Shown: piece after piece, positions 50,560 to 61,943 of the stretch | Layout: each line of letters starts with the position of its first letter | How positions within the stretch are numbered: the stretch's first letter is position 1 | Source: Marchantia polymorpha subsp. ruderalis | Lineage: Eukaryota; Streptophyta; Marchantiopsida; Marchantiales; Marchantiaceae | Assembly: GCA_037833965.1 (NCBI GenBank) | Contig: AP031356.1 | Coordinates: 16,762,501-16,826,500 of the forward strand | Direction: 5' to 3' | DNA: 64,000 nucleotides | Notes under the pieces: model-generated | Told to the model about the DNA's origin: nothing | What the model saw: the letters and a program-made list of their open reading frames with translations, nothing else | The model's database searches: none | Program-made: the position numbers and the translations under genes

Positions 50560-51514
50560 CTCGGAAGTGAGGGCAGTCTCTGCGTCGCTGTTTAACTTGT
50601 ATTCGTTTATGCTTTGATTTAAACTTCTAGAAAATTCTGCATTGTATCTTTCGTGGACGTTTATGTCAATCAAGTTGCTGGATGGGAGTTGACACTTCAG
50701 TCACTTGCAATATTTTACCTTTCATGTTTGTATGTAGAGCACAAGTGCAACTAAAGACGATAGACTATGTGTGAGTACCCACACAATCGGGGTCAAGTAG
50801 AAAACAACAAAGGATGGGACATCAACTTGACTCTTGTAGCTCTCCAGCACAGTCCTACGTTTAGACATGGATGGGCATAGTTTATGCAGAATAATGTCTA
50901 TTCGATCAAATTCGCTACCAATTTGGTCGCTCGGTAGACGCTCGTGCTCGATCTTGGTCATGGCAACCGCATGATCCTAAAACACCGAAGGCAAGCAAGT
51001 GCAGCATATGCTACAGCAGTGACCAGGGTAGAGAATGCAGCTGGCAGGCATATGATAAGATACATTCGAAGCTGAAGCTGAAGCTGAGCCTGAGCGTTTG
51101 AGGGTATATCAGCTCACAAGCTGTTTGCAATGGCAGAGGCAGTGGCTTCATGGGGTGGGGTGAGTGAGCAGGCCTGGGTCTGGGCAGCGCAAGATGAAGT
51201 CTTTGTACCGGGATCGTGTCTAGACGCCTCTCGCTCAGTACGATCCCTATCACTTCGGCACCAGGTCTGAACGACGAGCAACTCTGCGAGGTCTGGTTAT
51301 ATCGTTCTCGCACACGAATGAGTGGAAGCTTTGTTGGATTGTGACAATTCATGTTGTATTCATGGTTCTAAGTTGTTCGTAGGTTGCAGAGAAGGAAATG
51401 CATGTCCCCACGAAGAGATTTAACCAACTCCGGAGGTCAGCTGGAGACGTAGTGAGCTGCCACATAGAGCATCATCATAAATGACACCTTCGTATTCTTT
51501 TCAGAGACCAGACG
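50560..51514. other. 5' flank of lipase gene A
   Basis: No supported gene. A 79-codon minus frame at 50722-50961 with one hydrophobic segment is also open in copy B, but the two copies differ there by only two bases, no more than the surrounding DNA, so it gives no evidence of selection. A pyrimidine stretch and AG just before the start codon (51493-51503) could be the acceptor of an intron in the 5' untranslated region. Confidence 0.4.
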
Positions 51515-52860
51515 ATGGCCGGAGTGGTTATTTGGGGGTTGACTGCTTGGTTTTTGCACAGCCAATATCATAAATGGAGGAAGGCGGCAGCAAAGGAGAA
51601 CGTTCCACGGATGATCTCTAACGGAAACGAATGGCAAGAGTAAGAAGACTGGTTAGACTCTGAGCTCCGATTTTTCCTGTACCAATCTTCGTTTCATAGA
51701 CATGAGAAATTGTTACGTGTATTGGAAGAATGCAAGAAACTTCAGCGTGTAAGATGTGGTGTAACTGATCAAGCTCAATGTCGGCCCATGATAATGACAG
51801 TCTTGAAACAACACGGATCACGAAACGTAGAATCTACGGAAGGCTGGTCTATGGGATATATGACAGGCACAATAGTAAAGAAAGATACCAAGAATGGTGG
51901 ACCGCTATGCAGTATAAACTCGTCCCGCTTGCATCAGTATTGTCTGAGTACGAGCAGGAGAAGTATAAAGATGGTGCGTTTTCTATCGAACTCACATGAT
52001 CCATCTCGGTCTGAACCCCGTCTGAATCCGACCTTGCTTGACTGAGGCAAAACTTATATGGTTGTGCAGCACTCCGGTATGAGGGAAGGAACGAGTACTT
52101 CGGTGTCTTCCAACTAACGACGAACAGTCCTTCAACCAATGCTCTAAAATGGGTAGTTGCCATCCGGGGAACTGAGCTCTCCAAGGTGGAAGATCTCCGA
52201 AACAATTTCAGGATAGTTTTTGAGTCTCTGAACCTTTCACAATTGACCACCATTCTGGACGTTGTGGTCCGGCGTCTCGTTGCGCAACATGGGTACCAGA
52301 GCGTGAGCGTGACCGGTCATTCACTCGGTGCCGCAGTGGGCTTGCTGGTATGCCGGAGGCTGGCCCTGGAGCGCTGTCCGGTCGAGGGCCACTTCTTCAA
52401 TCCTCCGTTCGCCCACATGAAATCGCTGGTGCAACGTTTGATTCCCAGGGTATTGGAGCCCACGAGTGATTCCGTCTGTTACGGTATTGCGCGCCTCAAG
52501 AGCGTACTTCTCGACGGAGACACCGCCTTCCAAAGAGCAAAACGGGAATTCAAGACCTTGGCCGAAGCCCGTTGGTATCCGTATCTCTATGTGAACGAAT
52601 ATGACGTCCTCTGCAATAAGTATCTCAAACACTTCGAGCACGGAAGCGCCGATGATGATCCCGAGAAGTATTTTTCTTCATTTCCTCACATTATTTTTTG
52701 GGAAACGGAGTCTTTCCATCTATTTCCTTTCGCTTATTTGAATACGATAAGAAGAGAAAGGCACATTATCGGGCGCTTTACAGCACACAAGTTGCGGATC
52801 TGGTTGAGATCAGATGTCCCAGGTCGCTTCCAGCAGGTTGAACTCATCCAACGGCCTTAA
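51515..52860 (+). CDS. Class 3 lipase-like protein A (At4g10955-like), three exons
   Basis: Predicted hydrolase acting on lipid or other esters. Exons 51515-51639, 51801-51973 and 52070-52860 give 362 aa. Both introns are GT-AG: 161 bp with a CTGAT branch site, and 96 bp. The N-terminus has a hydrophobic segment (residues about 3-16) followed by basic residues, a likely membrane anchor or signal. Gly-His-Ser-Leu-Gly holds the nucleophile Ser184; Phe-Asn-Pro-Pro-Phe, Asp278 (in Val-Asn-Glu-Tyr-Asp) and His316 (in Ser-Phe-His-Leu-Phe-Pro) match conserved points of plant At4g10955-type proteins and may complete the active site. The exon borders are supported by where copies A and B begin and stop differing. 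The substrate is unknown. Confidence 0.8.
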
Positions 52861-54885
52861 CTTGAAGGGCATAGGCCCGCAGGCCGAATATTGATTGGAC
52901 CTTGCCAAGCTAAGAGTACCGCAGCCTCAGCACACTCCATGTTCCAGTGTTCCCTGCACTGCGTTCCCGAGTCTCGACGCAGACGCGATCGGGCCGAAGC
53001 CGACATCATGTAAGTTCTCATGAAGAATTCCAGAACCACTAGTGCTGATATCTGGATCTGATAGAAAAAACAGAAATTTCGCGTGTTGCATAGAAGTTCA
53101 ATCGTATGGTATCCTCAGAGACCTCGATCATTCTGATTCTCCACTTCCTCCAGGGCAGACAGTGACCCTGAAGCTCTTATATGAAAAAGCTCCATTGCCC
53201 AAAACAACTTCTTTCTAGGAATAAAAGATGGGTCCAATTTCGATCGATCTCGGATATTTACACAGTTGCATCAAATGTAGTGTGCACTTTAGTGTGTTGA
53301 TGTCCTCTTTTAGGCCATTCTGAGAAAGTCACATGAAGCTTGAATCCAAAGTCAAACCTCGAAGGTAGTCTGAGTCCAGTCAAGAAGTAGACTGGACTGA
53401 GACTGTATCACAGCTCCCGCCAGTTCAACCAAGAGGAGCTGGGGAGAAAATTACGGAGAGGAGAAACGAGAGGCGTGGAACGAAGACTAGATCAGAAGCA
53501 TAGACGATAACATCTTTTGCGTGGTGACCAAAAGCCAACAATGTGTATAGAGAACCCACCAACTGCCCAAGTACATAGACCCTCTCTCTCGTGAAAAATG
53601 GCTACATACCCTCTGTTGTAAATGCTACATCAACTCTATTGTAAGTGCTACGTACTCTTATAAAGGTCAAGTTACAAACTTTCTCGTTTACTTTTTTTGT
53701 TCGAGATTTGAAGTTATTCTTTCAATTCCCACTCATATCTAATTTTTTCCAGGAATGGTCCATTTTTTCAAGTGAATTTAAAATAATTCAATTAAATGAA
53801 ATGAAAAGTTCTAGATTTACATTTATAGATTGGCTACAGATATATTTTATGATAAAACATGTGAGTTTAATTATGTATTTGTGTTCAAAGATATTATGTA
53901 ATCTATTTACGTTTATATCCAATCATGTTTTGAATTTTCTAACAATAGAAAAAATTTACATGATTATAATCTTCTGATATCCAAATTATGTAATTTTTTT
54001 GATCTAATGTAATAAAAAAGAAGCATGAATATAAATATATCTATATACAAGTAAATTTCAGAATAGATTACTAACGAAAATTAGATATATGGAAAACGAT
54101 CGTATTATTTTATTCAGAATATAAGATTATTTTAATTTGCACTTAAAATTATGATTACAAAATTTCAAAATTTAAATATTATAATATATTCCTTAATCAT
54201 TTAATTAATATTTCAGTAAATTTTACACTTATTTCAGTATATTTATTTAGTTCATTTTATACTTATTTTTATCAAATAATGAGGGACGTCAAAAGAAGTA
54301 TCCAAATCAAACATCAAGCTTCCATTTCCTAATTATTCAACAAGAGTATAAACAAAAATTAATAACAATCACAATAACAAACAATTACAATAAAAAATCA
54401 TCACTTATTTTAAAAAATTTGACTGTACAAAATAAAACTTGTCTTTCACATTTTTAAATATATAACTAATACTTTAGTATATATTTTATTCGGAAAAAAA
54501 ATTCCATCATCTACTGAAAAATCTATGTACAATGAAGTCAGTAGTATTAGTTTATAAATAAAAAAGAAAATTTCCAAATAAAAATGCCTTGAAATGTTAG
54601 TTATATATTTAATTTTCATTGAAATTTTTCATCTCTTATATAAGCTATTTTGGAATGCAAAAAAATATAATATAATTAAATTCATATCTTCAGTATGGTT
54701 GATATTTAAGTTTCAATTTCAAAATAGATTCTATCATGCAGATTTTATCCATAAAATTTTCAAATCTCAATATTTATGAAAATGGAAAAAAATAAATAGT
54801 GTTTTACATTTATTTTGCCATTTGTCATGCAAGCTAACAATATATAAGTAAAAAAAAGAAAATATTTTTATGCTATGAATAGTGT
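52861..54885. other. 3' flank of lipase gene A
   Basis: No gene supported. A poly(A)-signal-like AATAAA lies near 53220. From 53640 on the DNA is strongly AT-rich with only chance frames (for example 53645-53977). It is nearly identical to the matching part of copy B. Confidence 0.5.
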
Positions 54886-57274
54886 TTTACATTAAGTGTT
54901 AAAATATGATAAAATATAGTGGGCATCCAACTAAACTATTAAATTGTGCATATTTATGCGCTAGTTGCATTTTTTAGTTGAATCATTTTCGAATCTTTTG
55001 ATTCACTCTAAGATTAAATAAACTCAACAAATATTCCAACTCAATAACATTTTGGTGGTGCAAGTTATGTTAAAGAAAATTGGCAATCTGTTCTGTCAAA
55101 ATATGAGGAGTCACACATAAAAATTAAAAAAAACACCAACGTAGTTTTAATTTTAATGTTTGAGTAGATCTTGATCTCATCACTTTAAGTAGACATTCTT
55201 ATCGCAAGTCCACTACCACCGTCATCAACAAATGTAAATCTTATCAATTTACCCTTTAACACATGTAGGTAAACATTAGCCTTCTTGAACTCTACAAGAA
55301 TTCTTAGAATTAAACTTAAGAAAGATACCTATTTACACTAAAGTTAATTATAACTATTCCATAGCCAAATAATAGAGTAAAAAACATATAAGTAACTAAC
55401 AATGATAGTAAACCTTACTTTTGCTTCTCATGCTTTGGTAAGAGCACAATGTTATCTAGATTGTTCAAACAAAAAATAATGTGTGTGAATAGATAACCTC
55501 ACAAAAGTTTTGAGTATTCATCAAAGATACACATAGTCAAACTTTTCAACAAAATAGATCTTTGAGTATGAGGCCCACATTTTATTATGTTCATATTCAA
55601 ACGATTTCTTTAAATTTTAAGTTCCAACATCAAAACTTGAATTTGATGCTTGTTCTTCATACAATTTTTGTAAAAATCTTAATTATCTTTATCTATGTTA
55701 AGTGATAAAATTTTAGCATCTTGAAATTACATGTTTTTATTATTCATTTGCTCTAGTTTACACTCATGACACATCTTGGCTCATGACCTAAAAAAGTGAA
55801 ATTCATCATATATGGTAGTGTACTAAAGCAAGTATAGCTTGTTGTTCTTTTGATTTCAAAAAGTAGTCTTAGCATGCAATCTAATCTCAAGCTCTACTTT
55901 TTTAGTATTTCACTCAAGTACTTTTAAATATAATAATTCAAATAAGATAAAATTCTTTCTTATATCATTTATAATCTAACTTGAATCAATGTACATGGTA
56001 TTCATCAGACATCCATACACTTTGGATCCTAAACACTCAATCTTCAAAATTTGATTATTCTCATAAAAACATAATAAATGTGATAAGAACAAGCACAATC
56101 TAGAATCCATACATCAATAATAGCTTTTGAGTAATTGCATAGTTAATACTTCAAGTATCATGTCCATACTTCTCAAAATCAAATTCTACAGCCATTTTGG
56201 CTAATAGAGAATCAACACATTTGATTTTCACACAAAATTCCCTCTTGACATGAACACTCTTGTCATGAAGATTCAGTGAAGTACATTTGTCATACTCATC
56301 CACTTGCTTAAAATTAAAGGTTGCAAATGAAATATGACAATACTTATAGTATCTTTTTGATTGTTTTTTCCGTCATCATTGTTATTAAAGTCAAATTTTG
56401 GCCTCAAAGTTTTGCCAAGATTTATGGCTTTTGACGGTCAATTTTTTAATTTGTGTTTTGGATTAATTCATGATTAGCTTATTTGAGTTAGCAGCCAAGT
56501 TAGTATCACCACTATATAGCTTGAGCTTATGTTTTAGTATCTCTGTTTACTATTGAATTTTACTCTTGTGTATTTTAACTTTTTACTGACTCTAAGTTCT
56601 AAGAAAGAACCTGTCATAATTGATATCAGAGCTTATGAAGTCTATGATGGAGTCTCGTAGCAATAATTATGTGCAAAATGTTTGTTGGACTTTGACAAAG
56701 GACCAAATAATTAATGAAATCATCTAGTAATTGATTCAATTCTTAAGTTTCCCCTAGCATAGTTGGAGCACGATAAGTGTTCATAACAATATCACAAAGT
56801 TTATAGATTTTCAATGTTTTTTTTTTTTTGTTTTTTGATGTTCTTGTGTCTTCAAATGCTTCCTTTTGGCCCCGACCCAAAGTGGCGTGAACATGTTTTT
56901 CCTACTATGTATTTGTAAAGGAGCCTAAAAACAGTGCTCACATGCGTTCTTAACCCTTAAATTTTTGTTATGACTTGATTTTATTTTTTATGATTGCTGT
57001 TCAAAAACTAAAAAGAGCGCAAGCCTTGAGCTTGGATTGTACTTGAGTTAACGATGAAATATTGTGCTCGTGTGTTGTGAAAGGATTAGTGATAGTGAAC
57101 AGTAAATTAAAAGTATTACGGTTACGAACTGAGTGTTAGAGGGTTGAATTGATTATCGAAGGAGTAGCATTTAGGCAAAGCAGCGGCTGCGGAATAACGT
57201 GTCAAGAAAGAGAAGTTCCTGATTTTTCTGTGATTGAATAAGAGGGCGAGATTGAGGGAGAGGAAGGTACCCCT
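54886..57274. mobile_element. AT-rich stretch with Copia-type relics
   Basis: Two weak signals. On the minus strand near 56070-56110 a segment reads Trp-Ile-Leu-Asp-Cys-Ala-Cys-Ser-Tyr-His, which resembles the protease start of plant Copia elements (usually Trp-x-Leu-Asp-Ser/Thr-Gly-Cys/Ala). On the plus strand near 56614-56630 'tgatatcagagcttatg' resembles the initiator-tRNA-Met primer site with one change, preceded by a TATA-like run near 56512. Both are heavily decayed, and no open frame survives. The rest shows nothing I can name. Confidence 0.3.
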
Positions 57275-59280
57275 CAGTGATGACTAGCGGTCGGCCCGGC
57301 TCGGCTCTGGCTCGGCTCGGCTTGAGCCGCTCATACATGGAGCCGGCTCAGCTCGGAGCCGGTCGCCGAAACAGGAGCCGGCTCAAGCCAGCTCGAAGCC
57401 GGCTTCACCAGCCTATTCGATAAATTGTTACCAAACGACGGCAACACGTCAAATCGGTGCTCAAATGTGGCCCGCGTGGCCGCAAATTGGTAACGCTGAT
57501 TCTGCGCTATGCCGCAGCAACAGTTTGCGGGTGTTTTATTCGATCTTTATCATTCGCTCACAGCGCCTGGGCGTCCATGAGAGACTAGCAGCTATTCGTC
57601 GTCAGCGCCGGCGTCGCCATCAGACTTGCGTCCATGATCGTCACCGAGCAGATACTCGATCACCGTATCCTCATCAGCGGCCTCCTTGAGGTTGATCTCC
57701 TTCTTGTCGCGCAGCTGCTTGTATGGCGCATTCCAATCAGTCGGCAATTCGACATTTAGCGAGCGCAACAGCGTCAACCAGGAGCTGCTGCAAATCTCGG
57801 CCTTAAAGGATGCTTCGTGAAGCATTGCACGGTCGTCGAAGATGTGCTTTGCCAGCGAGTTGGCTCGCTCCTCCGGGACTGACGAGGCAGGCGCGCCGAG
57901 GTAATCCATTGCAATGACGAACAGCACAGGGAAGTCGATTCGATGGGCAAGCCACCAGCCAAACACGTCGGTGTCATCGGGGACAATCGGGTACTCACAG
58001 AAGCGGGCAACTTCTGTGTTTGTGTTCTGCGGCTCGACGGCAGCATCACCAGTATCAAGCTGACGTTGACGACGCGCCCGGAGTAGCATTGCCACGCCCG
58101 TTAAAGCCGACGAATCGCTGTTTGAGTGCCATTGATCTCCAGCGCGGACGCGCAATGCTGCTCGTGCTGCTTCCGCATCGACCGCCGCGGAATAAGTCGT
58201 TGCCATCAAGAAATTGATAGTTGTCAGCGCCACGTTCCGTTCAGCTAGTGGCTTCGGAATGCGAGGGTCGAGGAATTGGGCGATGCGAGCAGGTCGACTG
58301 TTGAAATGCTGTTGATATGGCAGCATGGTCGCGAGGCAAACCTCGCTGCATTCACGGACAACATGGTCATCGCTTGAAAGAGACTGGTTACAATGATAAA
58401 CAGCTGCGTCAGAAGCAATCTGCGCGGTACTGATCGTGCAGTATTTCGCGCCGCCCATGCAGCTAGAAATTTTGGTTGGCAATTCCAGCTACTTGACCAG
58501 CGACTTCGTCTGCGACCAAATCTTTTCATCGGACAGATCGATGCCAGCATCAACAAAATCCTTGGCAATCTCCTCAAATCCAACGGTCATTGTAATTGCT
58601 TGTCGACACTTGAGAGCCGATGCCAACATATTATTTGTGGAGCCCCATCGTGTCACAACATCTAGGCACGGTGGCTCCATGGTGCGCTCATACGCTGCCA
58701 CAGCGAATCTGCGGAACGCAGCACGACGGGCCTTGCCACTGCGAAGCATAGCGATCGATTTTCGAAGCATAGCAACCGACGGCTGAATGACCCTGATCGC
58801 AGCATTGATTCCGAGCTGAAATGAATGAGTAAAGCAACGCACACGATGATCATCAGGCAGCACATCATGGCTGAAACGAGTGCGAAGCATGGACGACAGA
58901 TGCACTCCAGCGTTAACCGCGTCTGAACCATTGTCAGAGACCGTGACAAGGATCCGATCGCCCAGGCCGAAGGCACAGAGCAGATTGAATATGGCCTCGG
59001 CACAGCGCAAACCACACCCTTCACTCGGAAAAATGTAGAAGAAGTCCAGTAAGGTTTCGACAAGATCGCCAGTCGCAACATGGACCCAATGCACCGTGAC
59101 GGAGTAAAACCCCTTCAACATTGTGTTTGACCACCCGTCGTAGGTGCAGGACACCTTGGCTTCAAATGATTTGAACAGTGCGATCATCATATACTTCAGC
59201 ACAACATACATTTTCAATATGCATCGTTTCGTCGTGCGACTTGATTTCGTCACGTACCCCGGCACTGACACGTTCAAAAA
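57275..59280 (-). mobile_element. Second hAT transposon, 5' truncated
   Basis: Minus oriented. The 3' end is proposed at 57275, where the plus strand begins CAGTGATGACTAGCGG, a hAT-like terminus. It is followed by a cluster of ggctcggctc/gagccggctc repeats (57295-57415), typical subterminal transposase-binding repeats. The 5' part, including any zinc finger and the other terminus, is missing: the homology stops at about 59280, where copy B of the lipase segment begins after a TA microsatellite. No target duplication can be checked. Confidence 0.65.
57295..57415. repeat. Subterminal GAGCCGGCTC-type repeats
   Basis: A dense run of ggctcggctc and its complement, including palindromic gagccggctc units, just inside the proposed hAT end at 57275. 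GC content is far above the surrounding DNA. Such clusters usually bind the transposase of the same element. Confidence 0.6.
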
Positions 59281-59331
59281 TATATATATATAAATAAGTA
59301 TCAAATCTACATTTTTACAAAAATCAAACAA
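57592..59331 (-). pseudogene. hAT transposase, truncated and with one in-frame stop
   Basis: The reading frame is open from 59331 to 57592 except for one TAG at 58491-58489. The real homology starts at about 59280. Visible parts: Thr-Tyr-Asp-Gly-Trp-Ser (first catalytic Asp region), Val-Ser-Asp-Asn-Gly-Ser-Asp-Ala (second Asp), Arg-Cys-Phe-Thr-His-Ser-Phe-Gln-Leu-Gly, Thr-Arg-Trp-Gly-Ser-Thr, and after the stop the C-terminal dimerisation region with Phe-Gly-Trp-Trp and Pro-Ala-Ser-Ser-Val-Pro-Glu-Glu-Arg. Codon use is GC-rich, unlike the AT-rich surroundings. The sequence is of a different hAT group from the element at 35508. Confidence 0.8.
59281..59292. repeat. TA microsatellite at a duplication border
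   Basis: Twelve bases of alternating TA separate the broken hAT element from the start of lipase segment copy B. The matching border of copy A lies in an ATTT repeat (50130-50157). Confidence 0.6.
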
Positions 59332-60654
59332 AAAGCTTTAATATGAAATTAACTTTTGCTACAGGGCATCTTAGACACTGCTCTGCATGAAATCGATTGA
59401 TTCCTCAGATGATTTGATTCCTCATCTGAAAAGCTAGTTGCAAAGTTATTCCTTAAGTTATTCCTCATCTTTTAGATGATTTGATTTCTCAATCGATTGA
59501 TTCCTCGCTCACTATTCCAACGATGGGCGTGATGCGAACGGTGGGCTTCATTCGTCTCTGTGAAGCTCATCAATGAGCTGACCGATTCCTCGTTTCATGA
59601 ACTCAAATGAATATACCATAAGAAAGTGTCACATTTATGCGATGATGCGCTGAATATCCTTTCCGTCATTATATTATAATGAAAGAATGGGACTCAGAAT
59701 CGGAAGTGAGGGCAGTCTCTGCGTCACTCTTTAACTTGTATTCGTTTATGCTTTGATTTAAACTTCTAGAAAGATTCTGCATTGTATCTTTCGTGGACGT
59801 TTATGTCAATCAAGTTGCTGGATGGGAGTTGACACTTCAGTCACTTGCAATATTTTACCTTTCATGTTTGTATGTAGAGCACAAGTGCAACTAAAGACGA
59901 TAGACTATGTGTGAGAACCCACACAATCGGGGTCAAGTAGAAAACAACAAAGGATGGGACATCAACTTGACTCTTGTAGCTCTCCAGCACAGTCCTACGT
60001 TTAGACATGGATGGGCATAGTTTATGCAGAATAATGTCTATTCGATCAAATTCGCTACCAATTTGGTCGCTCGGTAGACGCTCTTGCTCGATCTTGGTCA
60101 TGGCAACCGCATGATCCTAAAACACCGAAGGCAAGCAAGTGCAGCATATGCTACAGCAGTGACCAGGGTAGAGAATGCAGCTGGCAGGCATATGATAAGA
60201 TACATTCGAAGCTGAAGCTGAAGCTGAGCCTGAGCGTTTGAGGGTATATCAGCTCACAAGCTGTTTGCAATGGCAGAGGCAGTGGCTTCATGGGGTGGGG
60301 TGAGTGAGCAGGCCTGGGTCTGGGCAGCGCAAGATGAAGTCTCTGTACCGGGATCGTGTCTAGACGCCTCTCGCTCAGTACGATCCCTATCACTTCGGCA
60401 CCAGGTCTGAACGACGAGCAACTCTGCGAGGTCTGGTTATATCGTTCTCGCACACGAATGAGTGGAAGCTTTGTTGGATTGTGACAATTCATGTAGTATT
60501 CATGGTTCTCAGTTGTTCGTAGGTTGCAGAGAAGGAAATGCATGTCCCCACGAAGAGAATTAACCAACTCCGGAGGTCAGCTGGAGACGTAGTGAGCTGC
60601 CACATACAGCATCATCATAAATGACACCTTCGTATTCTTTTCAGAGACCAGACG

Positions 60655-61943
60655 ATGGCCGGAGTGGTTATTTGGGGGTTGCTTGGATATTTTGGGTACA
60701 ATTATTATCATAACTGGAGGAAGGCGGCAGCAAAGGAGAACGTTCCACGGATGAATCCAAACGGAAATGAATGGCAAGAGTAAGAAGACTGGCTAGACTC
60801 TGAGCTCCGATTTTTCCTGTACCAATCTTCGTTTCATAGACATGAGCAATTGTTACGTGCATTGGAAGAATGTCAGAAGCTTTAGCGTGTAAGATGTGGT
60901 GTAACTGATCAAGCTCAATGTCGGCCCATGATAATGACAGTGACGAAACAATATGGATCACGAAACGTTTCATCTACGCAAGGCTGGTCTATGGGATATA
61001 TGACAGGTTCAAACGTGCAGAAAGATACGAGGAATGGTGGACCGCTATGCAGTATCAACGCGTGAAACTTGCAGCAGTATTGTCTGAGGACGAGCAGGAG
61101 GTGTATAAAGATGGTGCGTTTTCTATCGAACTCACATGATCCATCTCGGCCTGAACCCCGTCTGAATCCGACCTTGCTTGACTGAGGCAAAACTTATATG
61201 GTTGTGCAGCACTCCAGTATGAAAGAACGCACAAGTACTTCGGTGTCTTCCAACTAACGACGAACAGTCCTCCAGCCAATGCTCTAAAATGGGTAGTTGC
61301 CATCCGGGGAACTGACTTCTCCAGGACGGCAGATCTCCTAAACAATTTGAGTATAGTTTTTGAGCAGCTGAACAGTGCACAGTTGACCACCATTGTGGAG
61401 GTTGTGGTCCGGCGTCTCGTTGCGCAACATGGGTACCAGAGCGTGGGCGTGACCGGTCATTCACTCGGTGCCGCAGTGGGCTTGCTGGTATGCCGGAGGC
61501 TGGCCCTGGAGCGCTGTCTGGTCGAGGGCCACTTCTTCAATCCTCCGTTCGCCCATCTGAAATCGCTGGTGCTACGTTTGACTCCCATGGTATTGCGGAC
61601 CACGATTGACGGCGTCGAGAAGTACGCGTACGAACTTCTCGAGGAAGACACCGACTTCGCGCGCCAAAGAGCATTACAGGAATTCCAGACCTTGGCCGAA
61701 GGCAATTGGTATCCGTATCTCTATGTGAACGAATATGATTTCATCTGCAATCAGTATCTCGAACACTTCGAGCACGGAGCCGCCGATGATGATCGCGAGA
61801 AGTGTTTTCCTTTCGCTTATTTGAATACGATAAGAAGAGAAAGGCACTTTTTCGCGCGCGTTACAGCACACAAGTTGCGGATCTGGTTGAGATCAGATGT
61901 CCCAGGTCGCTTCGAGCAGGTTGAACTCATCCAACGGCCTTAA
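60655..61943 (+). CDS. Class 3 lipase-like protein B (At4g10955-like), three exons, C-terminal deletion
   Basis: Paralogue of the gene at 51515. Exons 60655-60779, 60941-61113 and 61210-61943 give 343 aa; the introns are again 161 and 96 bp with the same splice sites. Ser184 in Gly-His-Ser-Leu-Gly, Phe-Asn-Pro-Pro-Phe and Asp276 are kept. A 51-bp in-frame deletion removes 17 residues, including the Ser-Phe-His-Leu segment that in copy A provides the candidate catalytic His316. A further net 6-bp difference lies upstream in a highly divergent stretch. Amino-acid differences from copy A are frequent in all exons although the introns are nearly the same. It may be inactive as a lipase or use another His. 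Confidence 0.75.

Larger units (their letters stand above)
50154..54885 (+). repeat. Duplicated lipase segment, copy A
   Basis: Matches 59292-64000 with an offset of about 9,140 bp over the left part. Non-coding parts of the two copies differ at only a few percent of positions. The left border lies in the ATTT microsatellite. The right border cannot be seen because copy B runs off the window. Confidence 0.85.

Noticed and set aside
50722-50961. A conserved 79-codon minus frame upstream of lipase A (and 59862-60101 upstream of B) as a small membrane protein
   Set aside because: The two copies differ by two bases, no less than the surrounding non-coding DNA, so there is no sign of selection; the frame has a stop just upstream and no homologue I know.
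53645-53977. A 110-codon plus frame downstream of lipase A (and 62728-63060 downstream of B)
   Set aside because: Phe/Ile/Leu-rich translation of AT-rich DNA; open in both copies only because the copies are nearly identical.
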